Part shown: positions 33,803 to 42,638 of the stretch, one piece after another | Position numbering within the stretch: the first letter of the stretch is position 1 | Layout of the letters: each line of letters opens with the position of its first letter | Origin: Tardibacter chloracetimidivorans | GTDB lineage: Bacteria; Pseudomonadota; Alphaproteobacteria; Sphingomonadales; Sphingomonadaceae | Length of the DNA: 64,000 nucleotides | Direction of reading: 5' to 3' | Assembly: GCF_001890385.1 (NCBI RefSeq) | Contig: NZ_CP018221.1 | Coordinates: forward strand, 669,501-733,500 | The notes under the pieces: generated by a model | What the model was told of the DNA's origin: nothing | The model's database searches: none | The model's input: the letters and a program-made list of their open reading frames with translations, nothing else | Translations under genes and position numbers: made by a program

Positions 33803-34188
33803 TGGGCCTCCTTAGACTTGAACATGAGGCCCCGAGGAGCGCATGGTTCCCCCGGTTCTCTCGCCTCTTTGGTGGGGAGATTCGTGAGGCCACAGCGCCG
33901 GTCTTCTTGCCTGTAGTGGGTGCATTCCTGGCAGGGCTTGGGTGTGCCTTCGATACCCTTAAGAGGAATGAAGCGCCTAAGGACCCGCTGCTCCTCCTGC
34001 CATCTCTGGATAAGGAGAGCCGATCCGACGTTGTGGGGGTTCTTAGGGCCTAGCTTGGCTTGTTCTTCCCATATCCAGGCACTTCGGTCCCATAGGGCCT
34101 TAATGATTTCCGATGGGGGCTGCTTGCTCCAGAACTCAACGTCTATACTGATTTTAGGCGCAGATGTGCCTGGGCCAATAGCGCCCAT
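33787..34188 (-). CDS. Cys-rich hypothetical protein near DNA polymerase
   Basis: Protein of 133 residues with a possible zinc-binding cluster at KPCQECTHYRQEDRRC...PCAPRG (about 85-118). The N-terminal half is helical (QPPSEIIKALWDRSAWIWEE). Overlaps the polymerase start by 16 bp. A replication accessory role is plausible but not shown. Confidence 0.6.
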   Translation of the reverse strand: MGAIGPGTSAPKISIDVEFWSKQPPSEIIKALWDRSAWIWEEQAKLGPKNPHNVGSALLIQRWQEEQRVLRRFIPLKGIEGTPKPCQECTHYRQEDRRCGLTNLPTKEAREPGEPCAPRGLMFKSKEAQWLDT

Positions 34189-34203
34189 AGAAACGTCTCC
34201 TTA

Positions 34204-35820
34204 TTAGAACTCGCTTTCAGTGAGCCTGCCGGTCTCCCGGTCGTATCTTAAGGTAGCCGCATGGCCTCGTTCGCCAGTCAGCCGGTTCTTGGCTACCCCC
34301 ACCTCCACAGTGTCTCCTGTAGGATCGTCAGAGGGCTTTTCGACCGTGAAGATCATGTCGGATAGTTGTGCGATGGCGTGAGAGCCTCGAAGCTGCTTCA
34401 GGCGAACCTTGGCTCCATCCTCGTGCCCTTTGTCTCCATCAGGCCGCGTAAGGTGGCTAATGACGTACATTCCGATCCCGGTCTCTTCGACAAGGGTACG
34501 GAGCTTGGTCATTGTCATGTCGATCAGCTTGCGCTCATCGGTGCTTTCGGTTCCGCTTATGAGGATCGAGAGGTGGTCAAGGATAACCCAACGACACCCG
34601 CAGACCTTCGCCAGATAGCGGATACGGTTGATGATGTTGTCTACATCGGTAGAGCCAAAGTGGTTGAACAGATAAAGCTCACGCCCATTGCCGAAGAGTT
34701 CTTCCTTGGCATTCGCTAGGTCGCTTGGGGTGACTTGTGACTGATCTACAACAAGGTTCTTGGAGAGGTGGAGGCCAACGATAGACCTTAGGGTCCGTCT
34801 GTTGTTCTCTTCCAGCATGAGCATCCCAACGGTCTGCTTGTGGTGCTGGTGGAGGTGATAGGCGATCTCTCGTGCGAGGGTAGACTTACCAATCCCTGAG
34901 CCTGCCGTGATGACGACTAGCTCACCCTGTCGGGCACCTAGCGTCAGCCGATTCAGGCCATCCCAGGGGTACGGTAAGCCCCTCTCGTCTTCCCCTAGGA
35001 TATCATCGAAGACATCAAGGGCCGTGACGATACCATCAGGTCTGTAAGCCTTAGCGTTCCAGAAGGCTTGAGTAATGGCACCCGGCTTACCGTCGGCCAA
35101 GGCCTCATTGGCATCCTTGTAGGGAGCAATGTCGGCAATTAGCACTTTGTCAGGCGGGAGCATCTCAGCGCAGCGCATGGCTGCTTCTCGTCCCGGTTCG
35201 TCACTATCGAACATGAGGACGATCTTCTGGAACTCACAGAGCCAATCATAATTCTCTTTGACTGACTTGTGGGCACCTTGGGCACCGTTAGGCAGGCTTA
35301 CGACAGGATATTTGTGACCTTGGGCCTGAGAGACCGATAGAGCATCCAGTTCACCTTCAGTGATGATGATGGAGCGCCTATCGTTAGGCCACAGCCACAT
35401 CCCATAGAGAGGGAGCTTAGTGCCCTTATCCTTCAGAACCGGGAAGTCCTTTGCCCCTGTACGGAGCTTCTGGGCTACAAGAGTTCGGGCTGTGTCTCGA
35501 TAGTTGGCGATATGGCACGGTTCGCCTCTTGAAGTCTCTCCCAGTCGATAGTCCCAGATGCGACAGGTCTCTTCGCTGAGGCCCCGCTTGGGAATGGAAG
35601 ATATGGTTCCGTCAAGAGGCTCAAAGCGTCGTCCAGGTGTAGCCTCACGTCCGGTCGCGTCGAAAGCATTCTCGCTATCCCCAGCTTGGCCGTCACCTTT
35701 CTCAAAGTGGTTGCATCCAAAACAATGTCCGTGACCATCTGAGTATCTAGCGAGGTTGTCTCTGGAGCCGCATTGGGGGCAAGGTTCGTGGGCGATGAAG
35801 ACACTATCGTCGGTACTCAC
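34204..35820 (-). CDS. Primase-helicase (T7 gp4 type)
   Basis: Bifunctional replisome protein of 538 residues. It has an N-terminal zinc finger (CPQC at 14-17 and CFGC at 33-36), a TOPRIM primase domain (ITEGELDAL with E155, and MFDSDEPG with D205/D207), and a RecA-like hexameric helicase with Walker A AGSGIGKST (306-314), Walker B WVILDHL (D415), and a closing HAIAQLSDMIFTVEK segment. It unwinds DNA ahead of the polymerase and primes lagging-strand synthesis. Downstream it is followed after 15 bp by the Cys-rich gene. Confidence 0.95.
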   Translation of the reverse strand: MSTDDSVFIAHEPCPQCGSRDNLARYSDGHGHCFGCNHFEKGDGQAGDSENAFDATGREATPGRRFEPLDGTISSIPKRGLSEETCRIWDYRLGETSRGEPCHIANYRDTARTLVAQKLRTGAKDFPVLKDKGTKLPLYGMWLWPNDRRSIIITEGELDALSVSQAQGHKYPVVSLPNGAQGAHKSVKENYDWLCEFQKIVLMFDSDEPGREAAMRCAEMLPPDKVLIADIAPYKDANEALADGKPGAITQAFWNAKAYRPDGIVTALDVFDDILGEDERGLPYPWDGLNRLTLGARQGELVVITAGSGIGKSTLAREIAYHLHQHHKQTVGMLMLEENNRRTLRSIVGLHLSKNLVVDQSQVTPSDLANAKEELFGNGRELYLFNHFGSTDVDNIINRIRYLAKVCGCRWVILDHLSILISGTESTDERKLIDMTMTKLRTLVEETGIGMYVISHLTRPDGDKGHEDGAKVRLKQLRGSHAIAQLSDMIFTVEKPSDDPTGDTVEVGVAKNRLTGERGHAATLRYDRETGRLTESEF

Positions 35821-36092
35821 TTCGTCAGTTCATTGAGCCTGTGGCTGATACGGTATGCCCGATCGATCTCGGAGTTCCTGGCTTCGATTTCACGCTGCAC
35901 AGACTCTCGGATAGCTGCCAGCTTCTTCAGGTTCTCGTGAGAGTCCACAAGGAACTGATCGAGCTTACGGCTCGCCTTATCGAAAGCAGCTAGCGCCCCT
36001 GAGAGGTCCTTGCGAAAGATGCTGAGAGACTCTCGGAACCAGGAGACGATACGTTCGTATAGTGTACGAAAGAATGATTTGATCTCTGACAT
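35817..36092 (-). CDS. Small amphipathic helical protein
   Basis: Protein of 91 residues, almost wholly helical and charged, with an amphipathic start (SFFRTLYERIVSWFRESLSI) and a coiled-coil-like remainder. It overlaps the primase-helicase start by 4 bp (ATGA). The minus strand inside the gene contains ACACTATAC (about 36056-36066), a word shared with other promoter candidates. Not recognised. Confidence 0.55.
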   Translation of the reverse strand: MSEIKSFFRTLYERIVSWFRESLSIFRKDLSGALAAFDKASRKLDQFLVDSHENLKKLAAIRESVQREIEARNSEIDRAYRISHRLNELTK

Positions 36093-36116
36093 GGAATGTC
36101 CTATTGTGATACACAG

Positions 36117-36206
36117 TTAAAGGAAGCGTAGGAGGTACATCACCGAGAGGGTTGCCAAACTCATTACGGTCATGTAATCCCCCGGCTCCGGGGGTCGGAT
36201 AGCCAT
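36117..36206 (-). CDS. Possible 29-residue membrane peptide
   Basis: MAIRPPEPGDYMTVMSLATL then SVMYLLRFL. A hydrophobic segment is present, but the ribosome site is poor; an internal ATG (MTVMSL) with GGGGGA upstream may be the true start. A CCCCCGG/CCGGGGG inverted repeat lies in the coding region at about 36179-36194 and could be the reason for the sequence instead. Confidence 0.35.
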   Translation of the reverse strand: MAIRPPEPGDYMTVMSLATLSVMYLLRFL

Positions 36207-36259
36207 CTCGATATGGCCTTAGGGGTTCAAGCTAGAGAGCCTTATCTGACCCCCAGCTT

Positions 36260-36478
36260 TTACGCCCGGCCTTCCAAGACATATTCGGCGTACCGCTGTC
36301 CGGTAATCGGATGCTGCTTGATGTTGCTGATGATGCCGTAGCCCATCTTACGCAACTCTGAGATACGCTTAGTCAGCGACTGTATGCTGTAGTCAGCCAT
36401 TGCCTGACGCTGTGTGATCCGGCCTGCCTTGATGAAATGCTTAAGGAGGCGGGAGTTCTGGGATTCAATCTTTTTCAT
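36260..36478 (-). CDS. Small helix-turn-helix protein
   Basis: Protein of 72 residues from the ATG at 36478 (MKKIESQNSRLLKHFIKAGR). The HTH pattern AGRITQRQAMADYSIQSLTK followed by RISELRKMGYGI matches the small phage HTH_39-like proteins, which bind DNA through a winged helix ending in a beta hairpin (GQRYAEYVL). A local regulator of the replication operon is likely. The preferred start is 2 nt after the preceding stop. Confidence 0.7.
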   Translation of the reverse strand: MKKIESQNSRLLKHFIKAGRITQRQAMADYSIQSLTKRISELRKMGYGIISNIKQHPITGQRYAEYVLEGRA

Positions 36479-36480
36479 TT

Positions 36481-36630
36481 CTATCTGTCCTCTAAGGTCC
36501 AATAGATGCGGTCGAAGGCTTCAAGGGAAGCGAGGAGTAGCCAAGGGCTGATACAGACCCACCAAGACCAAGGCAGGACTCCTGAGGCTTTCAGGATTAT
36601 TAGGAACATGCCAAGGATCGCGATCATCAT
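36481..36630 (-). CDS. 49-residue two-helix membrane protein
   Basis: MMIAILGMFLIILKASGVLP then SWWVCISPWLLLASLEAFD: two hydrophobic segments and an acidic end. GGAGG lies 6-7 nt before the ATG. Its start overlaps the stop of the upstream gene. Function unknown. Confidence 0.6.
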   Translation of the reverse strand: MMIAILGMFLIILKASGVLPWSWWVCISPWLLLASLEAFDRIYWTLEDR

Positions 36631-36749
36631 AAGGTCCTCCGATCAATCTTGTCACAACGCTTGCAGTAGCGTTCTTGGTAAGAAATGAGAGTCGCGCCCA
36701 AGCGTCGGGCCTGAGACCAGTTGCTCCATCGATGCCAAAAGCACCTCAT
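36627..36749 (-). CDS. 40-residue basic Cys-containing protein
   Basis: MRCFWHRWSNWSQARRLGAT, then YQERYCKRCDKIDRRTL: a CxxC plus N-terminal Cys/His could bind zinc, as in several tiny phage proteins. Both ends overlap neighbouring genes by 3-4 bp. Confidence 0.55.
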   Translation of the reverse strand: MRCFWHRWSNWSQARRLGATLISYQERYCKRCDKIDRRTL

Positions 36750-36898
36750 GACGCTGTGTTCCCTTCAGTCGGCACTTCGCCGCCTAAGAGCCTGATGTGA
36801 TGCTCAAGGAGGTCAAGGCGATCATCAATCTCATCTTGAAGATCGATCAGTGCTGCTCGCTTGGCGTAGAGAGCCGTGAGGTTTACTTCTTGTTCCAT
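36746..36898 (-). CDS. 50-residue helical protein
   Basis: MEQEVNLTALYAKRAALIDL then QDEIDDRLDLLEHHIRLLGG: a single long amphipathic helix, acidic. Overlaps the next gene by 4 bp (ATGA). Not recognised. Confidence 0.5.
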   Translation of the reverse strand: MEQEVNLTALYAKRAALIDLQDEIDDRLDLLEHHIRLLGGEVPTEGNTAS

Positions 36899-37044
36899 AG
36901 TGATTATCGCCTTTCACTCGTTAATTCAGGTAGATGCGGCTATTGAGCCAACCAAAGACAAACTCTTCGTTGGCTTGACGCCCTTGTCAACGGCGGAGCA
37001 AAAGTCGGCCATTCGGCGGCGTAAAACCAGGCCATCGTGTTACA

Positions 37045-37095
37045 TGCCGGGGGGAGTGGCGTGAGGGCGTAGCCCGAGGGCCACTCCCCCCGGCA
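37045..37095. repeat. Perfect 16-bp inverted repeat inside the IS21 end
   Basis: TGCCGGGGGGAGTGGC (37045-37060) and its exact complement (37080-37095) with a 19-nt loop, between the IS end and the istB stop. It should form a very stable hairpin in RNA or extruded DNA and may block transcription leaving or entering the element. Confidence 0.85.
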
Positions 37096-37107
37096 TTGGT
37101 GTAATTT

Positions 37108-37875
37108 TCAGGGTCTGGTTTTGGCCTTGCGGGCCCGGCTGTGCGCGAGGCGATAGCTTTCGCCGTTCATCTCGAGGATGCTGACGTGATGGGTCAGGCG
37201 ATCGAGGAGCGCGCCTGTGAGACGCTCAGATCCGAAGGTTTCGGTCCATTCGTCGAAGGGCAGGTTGCTGGTGATGAAGGTGGAGCCGCGTTCGTAACGC
37301 TGGGAGATCAGCTCGAACAACAGTTCGGCGCCGGTCTTGGAGAGCGGCACAAAGCCCAGTTCGTCGATGATGAGCAGCTTGTATCCGGCCATCTGCTTCT
37401 GGAAGCGCAGAAGACGGCGCTCGTCGCGGGCCTCCATCATTTCGCTGACCAGCGCTGCCGCGGTGGTGAAGCCCACCGACAGTCCTTTCTGGCATGCTGC
37501 CAGTCCGAGCCCCAACGCTACGTGCGTCTTTCCGGTGCCTGATGGCCCCAGAGCGATGGCGTTCTCACGCCGCTCGATCCACTCGCAGCGCGCCATCTCG
37601 AGCACCTGCATCTTGTTGAGCCTGGGGATGGCGGCGAAGTCGAAGCTGTCGAGGCTTTTGACGGCGGGGAAGCGCGCGGCCTTGATGCGCCGCTCGACCA
37701 TGCGACGCTCCCTGTCGATCATTTCCATCTCGACGAGGCGGGCGAGGAAGCGGATATGATCGACGCCTTCAGCGGCACATTGCCGCGCGAGCTTGTGATG
37801 CTCACGCAGGCACGTAGGCAGCTTGAGCGCCTTGAGATGGTGAGCGAGAAGGATCTCCGGGGCCTGATCGCTCAT
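37108..37875 (-). CDS. istB: IS21 helper ATPase IstB
   Basis: AAA+ helper protein of 255 residues from the ATG at 37875 (MSDQAPEILLAHHLKALKLP), which overlaps the istA stop by 4 bp. Walker A is LGPSGTGKTH, Walker B is LLIIDELGFV, and an arginine-finger region is GSERLTGALLDRL. IstB assembles on target DNA and stimulates the IstA transposase. A frame open further upstream is the out-of-frame part of istA and is not used. Confidence 0.93.
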   Translation of the reverse strand: MSDQAPEILLAHHLKALKLPTCLREHHKLARQCAAEGVDHIRFLARLVEMEMIDRERRMVERRIKAARFPAVKSLDSFDFAAIPRLNKMQVLEMARCEWIERRENAIALGPSGTGKTHVALGLGLAACQKGLSVGFTTAAALVSEMMEARDERRLLRFQKQMAGYKLLIIDELGFVPLSKTGAELLFELISQRYERGSTFITSNLPFDEWTETFGSERLTGALLDRLTHHVSILEMNGESYRLAHSRARKAKTRP

Positions 37876-39380
37876 GCGGCCTCCTGCCGGTCGGAGAGCA
37901 GGCTCAGATAGGCTCTGGCAAAGGTCTTCTCGACCGTGGTGCGTGGCAGGAAGGGATAGACGTCCAGGTCCAGCCTGGGCGGTACGCGTTCGATCCGGCA
38001 CAGGACGAGGTGCTTGACGGCATCGAAGCCGATGGCGCCAAGATCGATGGCCTGTTCGACCGCCGCCTGGAGATCGGCGAGGGTGAACGTTTCCAGCAGG
38101 CGCAGTACCTGCACATATTCGCGCTTGCCATGTTTGTGCATGCGCCCTTCCATCAACCGCTGCAGTGTCGTGAACGCTTCGGGCAGGTCCCAGCCCTGCA
38201 AAGGCGCAGCCTGGTCGAATGCGTTGATCTTCTGCTCGATCAGCGGGAGATAATGGAGCGGGTCGAAGACAACCTCCTCGCGGGCATAGCAACGAGGATG
38301 ACGGGCGATGACTTCGCTGCGGCAGCCGATCACCACCTCATCGACATAGGCCCTGATCCAGACCTCCTGATGGCCCCAGGCCACCGGAACCGAATAATCG
38401 TTGGTCCTGTAGCGCACCAGGGATTGCGAGGAGACCCGCCCGCCTTTCTGATCGCAGGCCTCGAAGGGTGTAGCGGGCAGAGGCTGCATGGCCGCGAGAT
38501 CGCGTTCCAAGCGCTCACCGATCGTCTCGCTCTGCCCGCGCACCTTGTCCTGCTGGCGCTTGCGGCATTGCTCCTCCAGCCACAGGTTGAACGCCTCCCA
38601 GGTCGGGAACTTCGGGATCGGCACCATGAAGTTGCGCCGGCAATAGCCTACCAGCCCCTCCACATTGCCTTTCTCGTTCCCCTTGCCCGGGCGAGCATAG
38701 CGGTCGCGGATCACGTAATGTGACAGGAAAGCGCTGAACAGCGTGGCACGCTGCCGCGTGCCGTCGGGCAGGATCTTCGCCACAAGGCAGCGATCGTTGT
38801 CATAGACGATCGAGCGCGGTACCGCGCCGAAAAACGCGAAGGCATGCACGTGTCCGTCCACCCAGGCCTCCGCCACCGCCGCCGGATAGGCCCGCACATA
38901 GCAGGCATCACTGTGCGGCAGATCGAGCGCGAAGAAGTAGGCCTTCTGCTCCACCCCGCCGATCTCCACCAGCGCTTCCCCGAAATCGGCCTGCGCATCT
39001 CCCGCAGGGTGCGCCAGCGGCACGAACATCTCCCGGCTGCGCTGTTCGCGCTCCCGGATGTAATCCTTGATGATCGTATAGCCGCCGGTGAAACCATGCT
39101 CGGTGCGCAAACGGTCGAATACCCGCTTCGCCGTATGGCGTTGCTTGCGCGGGACACTGCGGTCACCCTCAAGCCATCCATCAATGATCGCCACAAACCC
39201 GTCCAGCTTCGGGCGCTGCGGTACGGACTGGCGCCGGTAACCCGGCGGCGATGAAAACGACAGCATCTTGCGTACCGTATCGCGCGACACATTGAAACGC
39301 TTCGCCGCCGCCCGTTGGCTCATGCCATCCGCGCAAGCCAGACGGACCTGAAGATAAAGTTCCACGCTGTAGATCCCCAC
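37872..39380 (-). CDS. istA: IS21 transposase IstA
   Basis: DDE transposase of 502 residues. It starts MGIYSVELYLQVRLACADGM with an HTH (QRAAAKRFNVSRDTVRKML). The rve-type catalytic core has DAQADFGEALVEIG (first Asp), SIVYDNDR (second Asp) and KGNEKGNVEGLVGY (Glu). A C-terminal target/end-binding region follows. It looks intact, so the element may be active. Confidence 0.93.
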   Translation of the reverse strand: MGIYSVELYLQVRLACADGMSQRAAAKRFNVSRDTVRKMLSFSSPPGYRRQSVPQRPKLDGFVAIIDGWLEGDRSVPRKQRHTAKRVFDRLRTEHGFTGGYTIIKDYIREREQRSREMFVPLAHPAGDAQADFGEALVEIGGVEQKAYFFALDLPHSDACYVRAYPAAVAEAWVDGHVHAFAFFGAVPRSIVYDNDRCLVAKILPDGTRQRATLFSAFLSHYVIRDRYARPGKGNEKGNVEGLVGYCRRNFMVPIPKFPTWEAFNLWLEEQCRKRQQDKVRGQSETIGERLERDLAAMQPLPATPFEACDQKGGRVSSQSLVRYRTNDYSVPVAWGHQEVWIRAYVDEVVIGCRSEVIARHPRCYAREEVVFDPLHYLPLIEQKINAFDQAAPLQGWDLPEAFTTLQRLMEGRMHKHGKREYVQVLRLLETFTLADLQAAVEQAIDLGAIGFDAVKHLVLCRIERVPPRLDLDVYPFLPRTTVEKTFARAYLSLLSDRQEAA

Positions 39381-39806
39381 ACCTCCCTGACTCGGCAGAA
39401 AGGCTTCAAGGTGGACGACTTTTACGCCGCCCGCAGCAGGACTATCCCGCCGCTACCGTGGTCGAATATTGCTCCGCCGTTCTCACCAACTCAATGTACC
39501 GGGCACCCTGGAGGCAGTTGAGGGCCTTGAGAACCACAGACTCTCCAGTGTCCCCTCGCTTCGTGATGAAGGCTTTGAGGGCAGCGCAGGTAGCAGGACC
39601 AACATTCCCATCAACGGTAAGGTCAGCGTAATCCCTGCCTTGCCTATTGAGTGCGTTGAGAGACCTCTGGAGAAACACTGAGGCCACCTTGGGACCCATG
39701 TTCACTCCAGTATCGAATAGCTCCGTAGCGACGCCTGGAGAGACCTGAGAGAGCTTATCGAACCCCGGCCCCGTCCAGTATTGCTTGCGGTAGATTTCCT
39801 TGGCTA

Positions 39807-40857
39807 GAGCGGTTTCCGATCATGCTGCATCGTATCCGCAGGCGGTGAAATAGTTGGCGCATTCTTGCGGGGTGTAGAGGTCGAGGATGCGGCCGATAGC
39901 GGTCCAGAGGCCGTGGATAGTGCGTTCGGCGGCTTTGCGCAGGTGCGCTTTGAGCTTCGAGAATGCTTTTTCGATCGGATTGAAGTCGGGGCTGTAGGGC
40001 GGGAGGAACAGGAGCGTTGCGCCCGCCGCCTCGATGGCCTCGCGCACCTCGGCGCCCTTATGGCTCGACAGATTGTCCATGACGACGATGTCGCCGGGGA
40101 CGATCTCGGGGACGAGCACCTGGGTGATATAAGCGGTGAAGGCGTCGCGGTTAATTGGCCCGTCGAGCACCATCGGCGCGACCATGCCCGTGTTCCTGAG
40201 GCCTGCCACGAACGTCGTCGTCTTCCAGTGTCCGTGCGGAACGCCCGCGCGCAGCCGCTCGCCCTTGCGGCAGCGACCGTGGCGGCGCGCCATGTTCGTG
40301 CTGGCCCAGGTCTCGTCGATGAAGATCAGTCGGTCGGGGTCGAGATCGACCTGGCTCTCGAACCAGTCCCAGCGGCGGGCGAGGATGTCGGGCCGGTCCT
40401 GTTCGGTGGCGTGCGCGGTCTTTTTTTACGCGTGATCCCGTGCCGGTCGAAGAACCGCCACAAGGTACCGATCCCCACCGACACACCGTGCCCGCGCAGC
40501 ATCGCCATCAACTCTTCGAGCGTCATGTCGGGCGTCTCGGCAATGGCGGCCCGGATGAGATCGCCGTGCGCCTCGATCCGCGCCGAACGGCGGTCGCCGC
40601 CCTGCGGGCGCGGTGCTACCGAGCCCTTGGCAAGCAGCCTTTGCCGCCACCGGATTGCGCTCGACACGCTGATCCCGAACCGCGCCGCCGCAGCACGGCA
40701 CGACAAGCCGTCTTCGACCGCCGCCAAAACACGCTCGCGCAAATCCACAGACAAGGCTCGACCCATCCCATGCCGACCTCCTCACCGGCAAATCGGATGA
40801 ATCAGAAAATATGCCGCTTGGGAATCCCTCGCGATTCAATCAGCTCGGAAACCGCTC
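39807..40857. mobile_element. IS630-family element, copy 1
   Basis: 1051 bp with terminal inverted repeats GAGCGGTTTCCGA / TCGGAAACCGCTC and flanking TA on each side (39805-39806 and 40858-40859), the expected IS630 target duplication. It interrupts the endolysin gene. The two reading frames are identical in protein sequence to those of the inverted copy at 41329-42379. Confidence 0.93.
39820..40766 (-). CDS. IS630 transposase, copy 1, read through a -1 frameshift
   Basis: Two frames on the minus strand. The first (40766-40326) is an HTH protein of 146 residues (MGRALSVDLRERVLAAVEDG, AAARFGISVSSAIRWRQR). The second, ending at 39820, carries the DDE nuclease (IFIDETW, VVMDNLSSHKG, YSPDFNPIEKAF). 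A run of seven A (T on plus, 40421-40427) lies where slipping back one base fuses RKK to KTAHATEQD and onward in the second frame, giving about 315 residues. This is a usual way for such elements to make transposase; both copies share it, so it is not a random mutation. Confidence 0.85.
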
Positions 40858-41012
40858 TAACGCTAGAGGGAGGTCCTTCATGGGGCCTGAGTAGCCGTTC
40901 GCTACCGCTACCCCCCGAGTGATGCCCCAGTTGGTTTCGCCACCTGTGTCGTTGGGGTTGTTGACGTAGCCCCCTTCGCGGTGAAGGAGAGCGTTGAGTT
41001 CACTTTCGATGT

Positions 41013-41189
41013 TCACAGTCCAACGATATCCTTGGTGATGTAGTAGAAGTCCTCGTATGGAATGGAGAGAAACGGGGAATCTGCGTACTCCCGTGTAAAA
41101 TCGACGTATTCACGCCCGATATCCACGAAACCGGCTACGAGGCCGTCTTTATCTCTAACTTCGTACCTCTTGATGATCTCCACAGACAT
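41013..41189 (-). CDS. Small hypothetical protein between endonuclease I and endolysin
   Basis: 58 residues from the ATG at 41189 (MSVEIIKRYEVRDKDGLVAG), preceded by AAGGAGAAATA. The ATG overlaps the endonuclease I stop (TAATG), and its own stop overlaps the endolysin GTG (GTGA). Tight coupling on both sides suggests a real gene. Acidic, beta-rich, not recognised. Confidence 0.65.
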   Translation of the reverse strand: MSVEIIKRYEVRDKDGLVAGFVDIGREYVDFTREYADSPFLSIPYEDFYYITKDIVGL

Positions 41190-41328
41190 TATTTCTCCTT
41201 GATCCACTCCTCGGGAATGGTCTTGTCAGCATAAAGAAAGCCGTTCTTCTCACACCAAGCACCAAGAGTTGTCTTTGAACCCTTGTAGATTGGCGAAGAG
41301 GAACGGCTGAAAACGAAACGGATATCTA

Positions 41329-42379
41329 GAGCGGTTTCCGAGCTGATTGAATCGCGAGGGATTCCCAAGCGGCATATTTTCTGATTCATCCGATTTGCCG
41401 GTGAGGAGGTCGGCATGGGATGGGTCGAGCCTTGTCTGTGGATTTGCGCGAGCGTGTTTTGGCGGCGGTCGAAGACGGCTTGTCGTGCCGTGCTGCGGCG
41501 GCGCGGTTCGGGATCAGCGTGTCGAGCGCAATCCGGTGGCGGCAAAGGCTGCTTGCCAAGGGCTCGGTAGCACCGCGCCCGCAGGGCGGCGACCGCCGTT
41601 CGGCGCGGATCGAGGCGCACGGCGATCTCATCCGGGCCGCCATTGCCGAGACGCCCGACATGACGCTCGAAGAGTTGATGGCGATGCTGCGCGGGCACGG
41701 TGTGTCGGTGGGGATCGGTACCTTGTGGCGGTTCTTCGACCGGCACGGGATCACGCGTAAAAAAAGACCGCGCACGCCACCGAACAGGACCGGCCCGACA
41801 TCCTCGCCCGCCGCTGGGACTGGTTCGAGAGCCAGGTCGATCTCGACCCCGACCGACTGATCTTCATCGACGAGACCTGGGCCAGCACGAACATGGCGCG
41901 CCGCCACGGTCGCTGCCGCAAGGGCGAGCGGCTGCGCGCGGGCGTTCCGCACGGACACTGGAAGACGACGACGTTCGTGGCAGGCCTCAGGAACACGGGC
42001 ATGGTCGCGCCGATGGTGCTCGACGGGCCAATTAACCGCGACGCCTTCACCGCTTATATCACCCAGGTGCTCGTCCCCGAGATCGTCCCCGGCGACATCG
42101 TCGTCATGGACAATCTGTCGAGCCATAAGGGCGCCGAGGTGCGCGAGGCCATCGAGGCGGCGGGCGCAACGCTCCTGTTCCTCCCGCCCTACAGCCCCGA
42201 CTTCAATCCGATCGAAAAAGCATTCTCGAAGCTCAAAGCGCACCTGCGCAAAGCCGCCGAACGCACTATCCACGGCCTCTGGACCGCTATCGGCCGCATC
42301 CTCGACCTCTACACCCCGCAAGAATGCGCCAACTATTTCACCGCCTGCGGATACGATGCAGCATGATCGGAAACCGCTC
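41329..42379. mobile_element. IS630-family element, copy 2, inverted
   Basis: 1051 bp, the reverse complement arrangement of the copy at 39807-40857, with the same terminal repeats and TA duplications (41327-41328 and 42380-42381). It interrupts endonuclease I. Identity of both frames with copy 1 points to recent transposition. The 471 bp between the two copies is flanked by inverted 1-kb repeats. Confidence 0.93.
41420..42366 (+). CDS. IS630 transposase, copy 2, read through a -1 frameshift
   Basis: Same two frames as copy 1 but on the plus strand: the HTH part is 41420-41860 and the DDE part ends at 42366. The seven-A slip site is at 41759-41765. It is the only well-supported protein gene on the plus strand of the window. 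Confidence 0.85.
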
Positions 42380-42638
42380 TAGGTGGGAGTGCTGCTTCTT
42401 AACGAGGACATGCTTGTGTCTATCCTCAGCATCGAATATACCCTTGGCCTCTACGATGATGCCGTTAGGGAGTATGAAATCGGGAGTGTACTTGGCGTCC
42501 CTCTCAGGGATCGAATAGCCTACCTTCATTGTCTCATACTCATAAGGAACTCCTCGCTCCTCAAGGTCCTTGGCGATCTTCGCTTCGAGACCTGAACGAT
42601 AACCGTTAGCTAAACGAGGAGCCTTGCCAGCGGCTCTA

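Larger units (their letters stand above)
36985..39485. mobile_element. IS21-family insertion sequence
   Basis: About 2.5 kb with istA/istB on the minus strand and TG...CA ends. The terminal sequences TGTCAACGGCGGAGC (left) and, inverted, TGAGAACGGCGGAGC (right) share 13 of 15 bases. Further inner similarity (GGCGGCGTAAAA) is present at both ends. No flanking 4-8 bp duplication is seen, so the site may have changed after insertion. It interrupts the endolysin near its 3' end. Confidence 0.88.
36921..41016 (-). pseudogene. GH108 endolysin interrupted by two insertion sequences
   Basis: The muramidase reads in three pieces: 40858-41016 from a GTG start (MNIESELNALLHREGGYVNN, with catalytic Glu in HREGGYV), 39486-39806 (LAKEIYRKQYWTGPGFDKLS, NMGPKVASVFLQRSLNAL, VDGNVGPATCAAL and GARYIEL), and 36921-36984 (QANEEFVFGWLNSRIYLN then stop). 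Deleting IS630 plus one TA gives PLALAKEIY in frame. The IS21 insertion near the 3' end has no clear target duplication. The GTG overlaps the preceding stop. The gene position, after ssb and endonuclease I, is the place of T7 lysozyme. The product should be inactive, so P1 lysis is probably impaired unless another enzyme serves. Confidence 0.93.

Noticed and set aside
37108-38292. Extended istB frame of 394 codons
   Set aside because: The first 140 codons overlap istA in another frame; the ATG at 37875, overlapping the istA stop, gives the normal IstB length.
41189-41746. 185-codon minus frame joining IS630 and endonuclease I sequence
   Set aside because: Its N-terminal three quarters are antisense IS630 sequence; only the last part is the genuine endonuclease I C-terminus.
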